Assembly: GCF_009755665.1 (NCBI RefSeq)
Contig: NZ_CP046622.1
Location: 5,211,001 to 5,275,000 of the forward strand
Reading direction: 5' to 3'
Source: Variovorax paradoxus
Lineage (GTDB): Bacteria > Pseudomonadota > Gammaproteobacteria > Burkholderiales > Burkholderiaceae_C
DNA length: 64,000 nucleotides
The position numbers and the translations under genes were made by a program. Each line of letters begins with the position of its first letter. Position 1 is the stretch's first letter. Below, piece by piece: positions 8,992-17,195 of the stretch. The notes under the pieces are model-generated. The model did no database searches. It worked only from the letters and a program-made list of their open reading frames with translations, and was not told the origin of the DNA.

Positions 8992-10002
8992 ATGCCTAGT
9001 TCGTCGCCCGCGAGTCTTTCTCGCCGCAACTTCAATGCATGGATGGCCAGCGCAGCCGCCGTTGCGGGTGCCGGCCATGCCGCGCTGTGGTCCCGCCCGG
9101 CGGGCGCCGCCGAGCCGCAGCTCATTTCCAAGCTGCGCATCGTCATTCCGGCCAACGAAGGCGGCGGCTGGGACCAGACCGGCCGCGCGCTCGGTGCCGC
9201 ACTGCTCGCCTCGGGCGCGGCGGGCGAGGTGGTCTACGAAAACATCGGCGGCAAGGGCGGCACCATCGGGCTGGCCAAGTACGTCGAGAAATACGATGCC
9301 GACCCCGACACCCTGCTGATGAGCGGCATGGTCATGGTGGGCGCGGTGGCGCTGCAAAAGCCGCCCGTCACCATGGCGCAGGTCGCGCCCGTGGCGCGCC
9401 TCACCAGCGACTACGAAGTGGTGGCGGTCAAGGCCGATTCGCCCATCAAGACACCCAAGGACCTGATCGCCCAACTGCGCGCCGATGCGGCCAAGACCAT
9501 CATCGCCGGCGGTTCGGCGGGCGGCGTGGACCACATGTACGCCGGCATGCTGGCGCGCGTGGCCGGCAACACCGCGGGCCTGGTCTACCAGCCGTACCCG
9601 GGCGGCGCGCAGGTGGTCGAGGCGCTCATCACCGGCAAGGCGGTGGCGGGCATTTCGGGCTTCAGCGAATTCAGCGAAGGTCTCTCGAGCGGCAAGCTGC
9701 GCGCGATCGGCGTGTCGTCGAAGCGGCCCTTCCTCGGCATTCCGTCGGTGCGCGAGCAGGGTGTGGACGCCGACCTGGCCAACTGGCGCGGCGTGCTCAC
9801 CGGCAAGAAGGTGCCACCCGAGCGCAAGGCCGTGCTGCTCGAGGCCGTGCACCGCGCCACCGCCGCCGACGTGTGGAACAAGACCATCAAGCGCAACAAC
9901 TGGGATTCGTTCTGGATGGCCGGCAAGGACTTCGAGAGCTTCCTCGAGCTGGACCTGGCCATGGCCGGGCCGATGATCTATTTGCTCAAGCTGAAGGCCT
10001 GA
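8992..10002 (+). CDS. Bug-family (TctC-like) periplasmic solute-binding protein, probable Tat substrate
   Basis: 336 residues from the ATG at 8992. The leader holds SRRNFNAWMASAAAVAGAG, an S-R-R-x-F motif followed by a hydrophobic stretch, so Tat export is likely. The mature part has the Bug fold marks: RIVIPANEGGGWDQTGRAL, the ENIGGKGGTIGLAKYV loop and YQPYPGGAQVVEALITG. In Burkholderiales these proteins are greatly expanded and most have no TctA/TctB membrane partners beside them. That holds here, since the neighbours are amn and an ArsR gene. Ligands in the family are small carboxylates. A start at 8935 would place 19 charged and aromatic residues before the Tat motif and is less likely. 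Confidence 0.85.
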   Translation: MPSSSPASLSRRNFNAWMASAAAVAGAGHAALWSRPAGAAEPQLISKLRIVIPANEGGGWDQTGRALGAALLASGAAGEVVYENIGGKGGTIGLAKYVEKYDADPDTLLMSGMVMVGAVALQKPPVTMAQVAPVARLTSDYEVVAVKADSPIKTPKDLIAQLRADAAKTIIAGGSAGGVDHMYAGMLARVAGNTAGLVYQPYPGGAQVVEALITGKAVAGISGFSEFSEGLSSGKLRAIGVSSKRPFLGIPSVREQGVDADLANWRGVLTGKKVPPERKAVLLEAVHRATAADVWNKTIKRNNWDSFWMAGKDFESFLELDLAMAGPMIYLLKLKA

Positions 10003-10024
10003 GGCGGCGCTTCAGGCAAAGAGT

Positions 10025-10738
10025 TCAGGCAAAGAGCTCCGGCAGTTCGCGCAGCGCCTTGGGCGTGAGCGCCAGCTCGCGGCTGTCGAGTGCCTGGCGC
10101 ACCCAGCCGCGGCGCAGCGACAGCTGAAGCCACGCCGCGCCGAGCGCACCGCCCAAGTGCGGGCGGCGCTCGCTCCAGTCCAGGCAGGCGCAGGCAAAGC
10201 GCCGCCGCGACCGGCGCACCGCGTCGATTTCGACACCCAGGCTCTCCAGCGCCACCGCGCCTTCGGGCGTGAGTTCGTACGAACCGCTTTGCAGCCCGCT
10301 GAGCCAGCCTTGCGCATGCAACCGGTCGTGCAATGCAACGCCCGCCGTGCCAGCCATGTGGTCGTAGCAGGTGCGCGCGGTGCGCAGCCGGCTCGGCGTG
10401 CTCGGCTCGAACGCCGCGGCGCGCGGTGTGCCTGCCACGACCATGAGGCTTTCGAGTGCCGCGGCCACGTTGTCGTCGGCCAGGCGAAAGTAGCGGTGCT
10501 TGCCTTGCACCAGCAGTTCGACCAGCCGCTCTTCCTTCAGCCGCGCCAAGTGCGCGCTGGCCGTGGATGCGGCCACTTCGGCCACTGCCGCCAGTTCGGT
10601 TGCGGTGCGTGCGTGGCCGTCCATCAGGCAGCTCAGCATGCGTGCGCGCGCGGGTTCGGCAATGGCGCCGGCCAGGCGGGCGAGTTGGACATCCGCGTTT
10701 TCGGACACGGCCCGGTGCGGCGATGAAGTAGTGCTCAT
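10025..10738 (-). CDS. ArsR-family winged-helix transcriptional regulator
   Basis: 237 residues from the ATG at 10738. Residues about 15-95 form an ArsR-type winged helix (LARLAGAIAEPARARMLSCLMDG, then a recognition helix around ASTASAHLARLKEERLVELL and a wing at GKHRYFRLAD). The second half (about residues 100-237) is longer than in metal-sensing ArsR proteins and I recognise no metal-binding Cys cluster there. It ends in a small alpha/beta segment with ACLDWSERRPHLGGALGAAW, a block found in two-domain ArsR-like regulators. It is divergent from the P450 gene, with an 8+8 dyad at 10768-10791 between them, so it probably represses itself and the P450. A short repeat (TCAGGCAAAGAG) duplicates its stop region. 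Confidence 0.85.
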   Translation of the reverse strand: MSTTSSPHRAVSENADVQLARLAGAIAEPARARMLSCLMDGHARTATELAAVAEVAASTASAHLARLKEERLVELLVQGKHRYFRLADDNVAAALESLMVVAGTPRAAAFEPSTPSRLRTARTCYDHMAGTAGVALHDRLHAQGWLSGLQSGSYELTPEGAVALESLGVEIDAVRRSRRRFACACLDWSERRPHLGGALGAAWLQLSLRRGWVRQALDSRELALTPKALRELPELFA

Positions 10739-10767
10739 CCCTTCATCGTAAGGCGCCCGTGCAACCG

Positions 10768-10791
10768 ACACTTCGTTCGCGGGCGAAGTGT
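10768..10791. promoter_or_regulatory. 24-bp dyad, candidate ArsR-type operator
   Basis: ACACTTCG at 10768-10775 and its exact reverse complement CGAAGTGT at 10784-10791, with an 8-base spacer. It lies in the 83-base gap between the divergent ArsR-family gene and the cytochrome P450 gene. Perfect arms of this size in such a gap are what an ArsR-type dimer would bind. The assignment is inferred from position only. Confidence 0.55.
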
Positions 10792-10821
10792 GCCAGTGAC
10801 TGCGACTGCACACTGCGCGGC

Positions 10822-11991
10822 ATGAATTCAAGCCTTTCTCCCTCAGTCATGCCCGCCGACCCGGTGGCGGCTGTCACGCACGCCGACCCCTATCCCTTCT
10901 ACGAAACCCTGCGGGCTGGGCCGCCGCTTGCATGGAACGAAAGCCTTCGCCTGTGGGTTGCGAGCCGCGCCGAAGTCATCGAAGCACTGCTGCTTTCACC
11001 AGGCGCCTTGCGGGTGCGCCCGGTTGCAGAACCGGTGCCGCGCGTGATTGCCGGCAGCCCGGCGGGCGAGGTGTTCGGCCATCTGGTGCGGATGAACGAC
11101 GGTCCGGCGCACGCCGCACACAAGCCGGCTTTGCAGCGCGCGCTGGGCGGGCTGGATCTTGGCGCCGCGCATGCCGCGGCGCTGCAGGTCGCACGGCAGG
11201 TGCCGGAGCAATCGCTGTCGGACAGCTTGTTTGCCATGCCCATCCAGGCCGTCGCCCACCTGCTCGGCTTTGCGCCCGAGGCGTTGCCGCAGGTCGAGCT
11301 GTGGATGCGTGACTTTGTCGCGTGCCTCTCGCCGCTGTCGACCGAGGCGCAATTGCAGCGCGCCGGCAGCGCAGCCAACGCGCTGATGACGCGCTTCGAG
11401 GCCTTGGCCGCGGGCACGGCGCCGCGCCACGGCACGCTGCTTGCGGCCGTGCTTGCGAACAGCGCGGTGGGAGCTCCGCTCTCGCGCGCCTTGCTCGCCA
11501 ACCTGGTCGGGCTGCTGTCGCAGACCTGCGACGCAACGGCCGGCCTCTTGGGCAACAGCCTTGTCGCCCTGCTGCGGGAGCCCGCGCTGCGCGCTGCTGC
11601 GCACACACGCGATGGGCTGCATGCCATCGTCGAGGAGACGGCGCGGCACGATCCCTCGGTGCAGAACACACGGCGCTTCGTGGCGCAGCCCGTCACCATC
11701 GCGGGCGTATCGCTGGCACCAGGCGATGCAGTGCTGCTGGTGCTGGCGTCGGCCAACCGCGATCCGGCAGCCAATGCCGAGCCCGACCGCTTCATGCCCG
11801 TTCGCGCACAGCGGCGGATGTTCGGCTTCGGACATGGGGTCCACGCCTGCCCCGGCCAGGCACTGGCCTGCACGCTCGCCGCCGCCGGGCTTGAGGCGCT
11901 GCTTGCGCGAAGCCCGGACCTGGATGCACTGCGCGAGCGCGGTTGGCAATATAGGCCTTCGGCCAACGCGCGCATTCCGGTCTTCGACTGA
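10822..11991 (+). CDS. cytochrome P450
   Basis: 389 residues from the ATG at 10822. The haem-binding loop reads FGFGHGVHACPGQALA, with the axial Cys at residue 343. The ExxR pair is Glu272-Arg275 in the K helix. In the I helix the usual AGxxT sequence is replaced by SQTCDATAG (residues 233-241), still with an acid and a Thr for oxygen activation but unlike the textbook motif. The protein is soluble and cytoplasmic, and no ferredoxin or reductase gene is adjacent, so electrons must come from elsewhere. The substrate is unknown. The gene faces the ArsR-family regulator across a dyad operator and is convergent with the PPOX-fold gene, which suggests it is an inducible single-gene unit. Confidence 0.92.
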   Translation: MNSSLSPSVMPADPVAAVTHADPYPFYETLRAGPPLAWNESLRLWVASRAEVIEALLLSPGALRVRPVAEPVPRVIAGSPAGEVFGHLVRMNDGPAHAAHKPALQRALGGLDLGAAHAAALQVARQVPEQSLSDSLFAMPIQAVAHLLGFAPEALPQVELWMRDFVACLSPLSTEAQLQRAGSAANALMTRFEALAAGTAPRHGTLLAAVLANSAVGAPLSRALLANLVGLLSQTCDATAGLLGNSLVALLREPALRAAAHTRDGLHAIVEETARHDPSVQNTRRFVAQPVTIAGVSLAPGDAVLLVLASANRDPAANAEPDRFMPVRAQRRMFGFGHGVHACPGQALACTLAAAGLEALLARSPDLDALRERGWQYRPSANARIPVFD

Positions 11992-12030
11992 AGCCAGCGG
12001 CCCTTTCGAGCCGCCGGTGACGGACGGCTC

Positions 12031-12990
12031 TCAGCCCACCCAGCGGCCCGTGCGGGCCAGGTGCGGCGACAGTTCGGCGCCGCCCCACCGCAGCGGCAGC
12101 GCACCCCGACGCCGCAGCACCTGCCCGACCCGCAGCCGCAGCAGCCGCTCGGCGCCTTCGAAGGCTGCAACCTCCGGGCCGTCCCACACGATCTCCGCGG
12201 TGGCCGTCAGGTGCAGCAGGTCGCCGTTTTCGAAATCGATGAACAGCAGCCCCGCGCGCGGGTGGACCGACAGGTTGCCCAGCGTATTGAAGAAGCGGTT
12301 GCCGGTGAAGTCGGGAACGGTGAGCACGCCGTCTTCACCGACCCGGACGAAGCCCGGCAGCCCGCCGCGATGCGACACGTCGACCCCCTGCGCCGCCGGA
12401 TCGGCTTCATCGCCGCCTGCCGCATGCTGCGGAAACGCAGACGCGATGAAGAAGGTGTCGGCACGCCCGATGAGTGCGCGCGCCGCATCGTCAAGGCCAT
12501 CGAGCCGCTCTGCCGGCACGGCCACCCGCCCCGCTGCAAACAACGGCTCGCGCGCCTGGATGTACTTCGGGCAATTGCCAAAGCTCTGCTGCACCTCCAC
12601 CATGAAGCCGGTGGCATCGATTGACTCGACCTTGCCGTTCATTCGATTGCGCCGCCGCGTGTGCGGCTGGATGCCCAGCAGGCCGAGCGATGCGCCTTGC
12701 ACCAGTTGGGCGGCCAGAGGATCGTCCGCCGCCGGCAATGCATCGATGCGCAAGTGCGTCGCGTCCGGCGAGTGGGAGAAGCCGGGCGGTGCCGCCAGCA
12801 CGCTGGCCCAGGGTTGCAGCTGTGCATCCATGCTGCCGACGATGAGAAACGGCAGTTGTGCGAAGAAGTCGCGATGCTGGTCGGGCATGAAATCGCGAAT
12901 CACGCGCGAGCCGGCCGCGGCCATGACTTCGCGCGAACCCGCCAGGGTTTGCAGCGCGCGCTCGCCGGCGTGGAACGGCGCGGCGATCAT
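12031..12990 (-). CDS. pyridoxamine 5'-phosphate oxidase-fold (FMN-binding) protein
   Basis: 319 residues. The start at 12990 gives a 4-base ATGA overlap with the GST gene upstream, which indicates translational coupling. Two split-barrel halves are visible: one near residues 30-150 (FFAQLPFLIVGSMDAQLQPWASVLA) and a second near 175-280 (ADTFFIASAF, then GGLPGFVRVGEDGVLTVPDFTGNRFFNTLGNLSVHPRAGLLFIDF). The second block is the usual FMN-binding segment of PPOX-class proteins. In many genomes this family is annotated next to a GST or ferredoxin gene and thought to act in redox or detoxification chemistry, without a known substrate. It forms one operon with the GST, divergent from a LysR-type gene that probably controls both. 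Confidence 0.8.
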   Translation of the reverse strand: MIAAPFHAGERALQTLAGSREVMAAAGSRVIRDFMPDQHRDFFAQLPFLIVGSMDAQLQPWASVLAAPPGFSHSPDATHLRIDALPAADDPLAAQLVQGASLGLLGIQPHTRRRNRMNGKVESIDATGFMVEVQQSFGNCPKYIQAREPLFAAGRVAVPAERLDGLDDAARALIGRADTFFIASAFPQHAAGGDEADPAAQGVDVSHRGGLPGFVRVGEDGVLTVPDFTGNRFFNTLGNLSVHPRAGLLFIDFENGDLLHLTATAEIVWDGPEVAAFEGAERLLRLRVGQVLRRRGALPLRWGGAELSPHLARTGRWVG

Positions 12991-13652
12991 GCAGCCGCCG
13001 CAAGCCCGATGGGCGTGCGCACCATGGGCACGAAGCCAGGCAGCGCCTCGATGCGTTGGAGCCACCCGCGCAGTTGCGGATACGGTTCGAGCGACACGCT
13101 GCCCTCGGGCGCATGCGCCACGTAGGCATAGTTCGAGAGGTCCGCGAGCGTGACCGACGGGCCTGCGAGGAAAGCCTCGCGCTGCAGGTGCGTTTCCATG
13201 ACCGACAGCAGCAAGTGGGAGCGCGATATCGTTTCGGCCGGGTCCACGGGCAGGCCGAACAGTGCCATGACGCGGGCCGCGGCCGGCCCGTAGGCCAGCG
13301 GACCCGCGGCCACGGAGAACCAGCGTTGCACGCGCGCCGCGCCGACCGGGTCGCGCGGCATCCAGCGGGCCGGATCGGCCGCATAGCGCTCGTTCAGATA
13401 CACCAGGATCGCGTTCGAATCGGCCAGCGTGATTTCGCCGTCCTCGATCACCGGAACCTGGCCGAACGGATTGCGCGCGAGGAACTCCGGCGTGCGCGTG
13501 GCCTTCTTGCGAAGGTCGAGATCGATGACTTCGACCGGGAGCTCGAGCATCGAGAGAAAGAGCCGCACACGATGCACGTGGCCCGAAATCGGCGTGCCGT
13601 AGAGCTTGATTGGCTGTGCGGGAAGGCGGGCGGCGGCTGTGCTTGCGTTCAT
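12987..13652 (-). CDS. glutathione S-transferase family protein
   Basis: 221 residues. The N-terminal thioredoxin-like domain starts with IKLYGTPISGHVHRVRLFLSML and holds the glutathione-binding NPFGQVPVIEDGEITLADSNAILVYL block, with cis-Pro in QVPVIED and the ES-type Asp-Ser pair in ADSNAI. The C-terminal helical domain contains the N-capping segment SVTLADLSNYAYVAHA. It probably conjugates or reduces electrophiles with glutathione; the acceptor is unknown. It is the first gene of a two-gene operon with the PPOX-fold protein (4-base overlap). The gap to the divergent LysR gene is 111 bases and holds an imperfect dyad at 13685-13710. Confidence 0.9.
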   Translation of the reverse strand: MNASTAAARLPAQPIKLYGTPISGHVHRVRLFLSMLELPVEVIDLDLRKKATRTPEFLARNPFGQVPVIEDGEITLADSNAILVYLNERYAADPARWMPRDPVGAARVQRWFSVAAGPLAYGPAAARVMALFGLPVDPAETISRSHLLLSVMETHLQREAFLAGPSVTLADLSNYAYVAHAPEGSVSLEPYPQLRGWLQRIEALPGFVPMVRTPIGLAAAA

Positions 13653-13684
13653 GGAATTTCCTCGGGTGGCTGTGGGATGCTCGC

Positions 13685-13710
13685 ATTCTTTTCTAATCCG
13701 ATAAATGAAT
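13685..13710. promoter_or_regulatory. imperfect dyad, candidate LysR-type operator
   Basis: ATTCTTTT (13685-13692) and AAATGAAT (13703-13710) are inverted repeats with one mismatch around a 10-base spacer. They sit in the AT-richer gap between the GST operon and the divergent LysR gene, where LysR-type proteins usually bind and control both directions. Confidence 0.4.
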
Positions 13711-13763
13711 GAATAGCCTTTTGAGGATTTCACTGCTGCGTTTTTCGGTTTAATAATTGCGCC

Positions 13764-14654
13764 ATGGACCGCTTCAAAGCCATGCAGACCTTCGTGGCGA
13801 TTGCCGAGCAGGGCAGCCTCACCCGTGCCGCCGACTCGCTGGGCAGCTCGTTGCCGGCCGTGGTGCGCTCGCTGGCCGCACTCGAAGCGCACCTGGGCGT
13901 GCGGCTCTTTCACCGCACCACGCGCCGCCTGTCGCTTACCGAGGAGGGCCGCCACTACCTGGCCAGTGCACGCGATGTGCTGCATGCGGCCGATGCGGCC
14001 GACCTTGCGCTCAAGGCCGAGGCTCACGAGCCGGCAGGCCAGCTCACCATCACCGCCCCCGTGCTCTTCGGCCACATGTACGTGGGGCCCGCCATCACGC
14101 GCTTCATGAAGCGCTACGACAAGGTGCGCTGCAGCGTGCTGCTGTACGACCGCACGGTGAACCTGCTCGAAGAAAACATCGATATCGGCATTCGCATCAG
14201 CCCGTTGGAGGATTCGTCGCTGGTAGCACAGACGCTCGGCACCATCCGGCGCGTGGTGGCCGCAAGCCCCGACTTTCTCGCGCAGCACGGCACGCCGCGG
14301 CATCCGCGCGATCTTGCCGGCGCTCCGTGCGTGCGCGGGCGCATCGACGCGCCGCCCCAATGGCAGTTTCACGAAGGCGGCAAGACCGTGAGCGTGACGC
14401 CAAGCAACCGCCTGGAGTTCAACCACCTCGCACCGGCCGTGGAAGCTTGTGCGGCGGGCATGGGCTTTGGCACGTTCTTTTCTTACCAGGTGCTGCCGTA
14501 TGTGGCGCAAGGGCGGCTGGCGCTGGTGCTCGAAGACTACGAACCGCCGCCGCGGCCGGTGAGCGTGATCTACCCGAGCGCGCGCCTGTTGCCGGCCCGC
14601 ACGCGGGCTTTCATCGACTGGATGAAGACCGAGTTCAGCGGTTTGCGGATGTAG
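13764..14654 (+). CDS. LysR-family transcriptional regulator
   Basis: 296 residues, the normal family length. The N-terminal winged helix is [60 protein letters not shown] in shortened form: helix-turn-helix at about residues 18-37, wing at 48-60. The rest is a periplasmic-binding-like effector domain. The closing block ([24 protein letters not shown]) is characteristic of the PecT/DmlR-like subgroup, whose members often control divergent oxidoreductases or glutathione S-transferases. That fits its position opposite the GST-PPOX operon. It is followed 83 bases later by the ABC exporter genes on the same strand, which probably have their own promoter. Confidence 0.92.
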   Translation: MDRFKAMQTFVAIAEQGSLTRAADSLGSSLPAVVRSLAALEAHLGVRLFHRTTRRLSLTEEGRHYLASARDVLHAADAADLALKAEAHEPAGQLTITAPVLFGHMYVGPAITRFMKRYDKVRCSVLLYDRTVNLLEENIDIGIRISPLEDSSLVAQTLGTIRRVVAASPDFLAQHGTPRHPRDLAGAPCVRGRIDAPPQWQFHEGGKTVSVTPSNRLEFNHLAPAVEACAAGMGFGTFFSYQVLPYVAQGRLALVLEDYEPPPRPVSVIYPSARLLPARTRAFIDWMKTEFSGLRM

Positions 14655-14737
14655 GGCCCGGCGCCGGTTGCTCCGAACTCGGCGGGGCTGTCCATCCGAT
14701 GAAGCGATGGCGGCAGGTTTCACCTGCCTGGGCCAGA

Positions 14738-15685
14738 ATGGCCGGCGTGCAATCTTCCTCTCCCACCCCCCTCTTCCACGCCAGCCATCTCCTCAAGCGC
14801 TATGGCAGCACCACGGTCGTCGACGACCTGTCGTTCGAGATCGCGCCCGGCGAGTGCCTTGGCGTGATCGGCCCGAACGGCGCAGGCAAGACCACCACCA
14901 TCCGCATGTGCCTGGGCCTGACCGCGCCCGACGGCGGCGAGATCTCGGCGCTGGGTCTGCAGATGCCGCACGATGCCCTGGCCATCAAGGCGCAGCTTGG
15001 CGTGGTCTCGCAGTTCGACACACTCGACCCCGACTTCAGCTGCGCCGAGAACCTGGTGGTGTACGGCCGCTACTTCGGCTTCAGCAAGGCGCAGGTGCGC
15101 GAGCGCGTGCCGCAGCTGCTGGAGTTTGCGGCGCTTTCGCACAAGGCCGACGCAAAGCCCGGAGAGCTTTCTGGCGGGATGCGGCGGCGCCTTTCGCTGG
15201 CGCGCGCACTGGTGAACGACCCAAGGCTGCTGCTGCTAGACGAGCCCACCACCGGGCTCGATCCGCAGGCCCGCCACCTGATGTGGGAGCGGCTGCAAGT
15301 GCTGCTGCAGCAGGGCAAGTCGATTCTGCTGACCACGCACTTCATGGACGAGGCCGAGCGACTGTGCTCCCGCCTGCTGGTGCTCGACCATGGCCGCAAG
15401 ATCGCCGAAGGACGCCCGCGCGACCTGATTGCCGAGCACCTGGAGCCCGACGTGGTCGAGGTGTACGGCAACGGTGCGCTATCGCTTGCCGAGTCACCCG
15501 AACTCAAGGCCATGGCAGCGCGCGTGGAAGTGAGCGGCGAGACCGTGTTCTTCTACACGCAGGATGCGCGGCGGCTGCTCGATGCGCTGACACACCACGG
15601 CCGGCTGCGCACCTTTCATCGGCCGGCTAACCTCGAAGACCTTTTTCTCAAGCTCACCGGCCGGCAGATTCGCGAGGAGGGCTAA
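14738..15685 (+). CDS. ABC transporter ATP-binding protein, NodI/DrrA-like
   Basis: 315 residues from the ATG at 14738; an in-frame ATG at 14699 is an alternative. Walker A is [10 protein letters not shown], the signature is LSGGMRRRL and Walker B is [12 protein letters not shown], followed by the switch His in [14 protein letters not shown]. The C-terminal 80 residues ([23 protein letters not shown], then [24 protein letters not shown]) match the extension of NodI and drug-resistance exporters. It powers the NodJ-like permease, whose start codon lies 3 bases beyond its stop. Rhizobial NodI exports lipochitin oligosaccharides. In betaproteobacteria related genes occur without nod genes and their substrate is unknown, so the nod symbol is not assigned. 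Confidence 0.88.
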   Translation: MAGVQSSSPTPLFHASHLLKRYGSTTVVDDLSFEIAPGECLGVIGPNGAGKTTTIRMCLGLTAPDGGEISALGLQMPHDALAIKAQLGVVSQFDTLDPDFSCAENLVVYGRYFGFSKAQVRERVPQLLEFAALSHKADAKPGELSGGMRRRLSLARALVNDPRLLLLDEPTTGLDPQARHLMWERLQVLLQQGKSILLTTHFMDEAERLCSRLLVLDHGRKIAEGRPRDLIAEHLEPDVVEVYGNGALSLAESPELKAMAARVEVSGETVFFYTQDARRLLDALTHHGRLRTFHRPANLEDLFLKLTGRQIREEG

Positions 15686-15688
15686 CCG

Positions 15689-16537
15689 ATGAACAACACG
15701 ACGACAACAACATCGACGGCAGCAACCGGCGCCACGCCGCCGGCGCGCTCCGTATGGCGCGCGCCCGAGCTCTCGCTGCGCTGGTGGCCGGTCTTTTTGC
15801 GCAACCTGCTCGTGTGGCGCAAGCTCGCGATACCAAGCCTCATCGGCAACATTGCCGAGCCCTTGATCTGGCTCGTGGCCTTCGGCTACGGCATGGGCGC
15901 GCTGGTGGGGCAGGTGTCGGTAGACGGCGTGAAGGTGCCGTACATCCTGTTCCTGGCGAGCGGATCGATCTGCATGAGCGCAATGAACGCCGCGAGCTTC
16001 GAGGCGCTGTACTCGGCCTTTTCGCGCATGCATGTGCAGAAGACCTGGGACGGCATCATGAACGCCCCTGTCGGGCTCGACGACATCGTGCTGGCCGAGA
16101 TGCTGTGGGCGGCGTTCAAGTCGATTTTCACGGTGACCGCGATCCTGTTCGTGATGCTTGGGCTGGGCATCAGCCACAGCCCGAAGCTGGTTGTCGCGTG
16201 GCTGGTGCTGGCGGGCGCGGGGATTACCTTCTCGTCCATTGCGCTGATCTTCAATGCGCTGGCGAAGGGGTACGACTTTTTTACCTATTACTTCACGCTG
16301 TTCATGACGCCGATGATGTTCTTGAGCGGGGTGTTCTTTCCTTTGGAGCAGTTGCCTTCTGCTGTGAGGGCTGTGGCGGCTTGGCTGCCGTTGACGAATG
16401 CTGTGGCTTTGGTGAGGCCTCTTTTTATGGATCAGTGGCCTTTGGAGTGGTGGCGGCATGCGTTGGTGTTGACTGTTTATGCGGTTGCTGCGTTTTGGGT
16501 GGCGTTGGGGCTTACTCGGAAGAGGTTCAGGGCTTAG
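15689..16537 (+). CDS. ABC-2 type permease, NodJ-like
   Basis: 282 residues with six predicted membrane helices after a Thr/Ala-rich cytoplasmic start. Marks of the family are NIAEPLIWLVAFGYGMGALV near residue 55, LASGSICMSAMNAASFEALYSAFSRM near 90-115, and FFTYYFTLFMTPMMFLSGVFFPLEQLP near 205-230, the last being the ABC-2 signature. It is the membrane partner of the ATPase gene just upstream (3-base gap). The last 200 bases differ from the rest: codons change to TTG, GCT, GTT and GTG with few C-ending codons, although the protein stays a good family match to its end. A large inverted repeat starts 8 bases after the stop codon. Confidence 0.88.
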   Translation: MNNTTTTTSTAATGATPPARSVWRAPELSLRWWPVFLRNLLVWRKLAIPSLIGNIAEPLIWLVAFGYGMGALVGQVSVDGVKVPYILFLASGSICMSAMNAASFEALYSAFSRMHVQKTWDGIMNAPVGLDDIVLAEMLWAAFKSIFTVTAILFVMLGLGISHSPKLVVAWLVLAGAGITFSSIALIFNALAKGYDFFTYYFTLFMTPMMFLSGVFFPLEQLPSAVRAVAAWLPLTNAVALVRPLFMDQWPLEWWRHALVLTVYAVAAFWVALGLTRKRFRA

Positions 16538-16544
16538 TTTTTTT

Positions 16545-17123
16545 CCCGGGGCCGGGTCTCGCCCCGGCGGGCGACTCACTTTCTTTGCTTCGCCAAAGAA
16601 AGTAAGCAAAGAAAGGCGACCCCTACTGTCTGCGTCCCCTGCGCTTCGCTACGGGGCAACCTGCGGTGCTCGACTCCGGCGGGGGTCCGCAGAACTCGCT
16701 GCGCTCAAACAGCTGCGGCCCTGATCCCGCCTCCATCTGCGCTCCTCGGCGCATACAGAAGGGGTGGGAGCGGGCGGCCTTCGCTTCGCTCGGCCCCAAC
16801 AGCCAACAGCCAATACCAACAGCCCAACTCCTCCCAACCACTGCGGCGCGCAGCGCCGCAGTGGCCTGGTGGCCGAGCGAAGCAAAGGCCCGTTCGGTTT
16901 CCAAGCCCCTCTGTATGCGCCGAGGAGCGGAGGGTTTCGCGGATCAGGGCTCGCAGCTGTCTGAGCGAAGCGAGTTCTGCGAGACCCCGCGAAACACGAG
17001 CACCGCAGGTTGCCCGCAGCGAAGCGGAGGGTCGCAGACAGTGGGGTCGCCTTTTCTTTGCTTACTTTCTTTTGGCGAAGCAAAAGAAAGTGAGTCCGCC
17101 GCCGGGCGGAATCCCGGCCCCGG
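16545..17123. repeat. large imperfect inverted repeat (about 255-base arms) filling the nodJ-ohrR gap
   Basis: The 658-base gap 16538-17195 holds no convincing gene. Bases about 16545-16800 recur in reverse complement at about 16869-17123. Landmarks in both arms, in order, are the CCGGGGCCGGG end, an ACTCACTTTCTTT...GAAAGTAAGCAAAGAAA hairpin block, GGCGACCCC, CTGTCTGCG, CAACCTGCGGTGCTCG, CGCAGAACTCGC, a CAGCTGCG block and CTCCTCGGCGCATACAGA. Arms match at most positions by eye, with many substitutions and small indels. The centre holds three AACAGCC copies and a perfect hairpin at 16838-16864. Short open frames across it have low-complexity, frame-independent protein sequences and are not supported as genes. 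From memory, similar sequence recurs between genes in related Comamonadaceae. Confidence 0.8.
16838..16864. repeat. perfect 12-bp hairpin at the centre of the large inverted repeat
   Basis: CCACTGCGGCGC (16838-16849) and GCGCCGCAGTGG (16853-16864) are exact reverse complements separated by GCA. It lies at the symmetry centre of the 16545-17123 palindrome, so the whole region could extrude as one long cruciform or RNA stem. Confidence 0.8.
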
Positions 17124-17159
17124 AACGCACCCCCCAAAACTGAACCCAAAACAACTACA

Positions 17160-17188
17160 TTGCACACAATTTAATTGCGAGCTACAAT
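17160..17188 (+). promoter_or_regulatory. ohrR promoter with embedded OhrR-like operator
   Basis: TTGCAC (17160-17165) and TACAAT (17183-17188) are separated by exactly 17 bases, a near-consensus sigma-70 promoter. The spacer contains the palindrome CAATTTAATTG (17167-17177), close to the AT-rich inverted repeats bound by OhrR repressors. Bound repressor would cover the promoter. The -10 element ends only 7 bases before the ohrR ATG at 17196, so the transcript may have almost no leader. Confidence 0.7.
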
Positions 17189-17195
17189 TCCCGCC

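Noticed and set aside
14738..16537. nod gene island for nodulation
   Set aside because: Only the exporter pair is present, with no nodABC or nod box. NodIJ-like exporters without nod genes are common in betaproteobacteria.
16545..17123. Insertion sequence or transposon remnant with terminal inverted repeats
   Set aside because: There is no transposase frame between the arms, no target duplication that I can see, and the arms occupy nearly the whole element.
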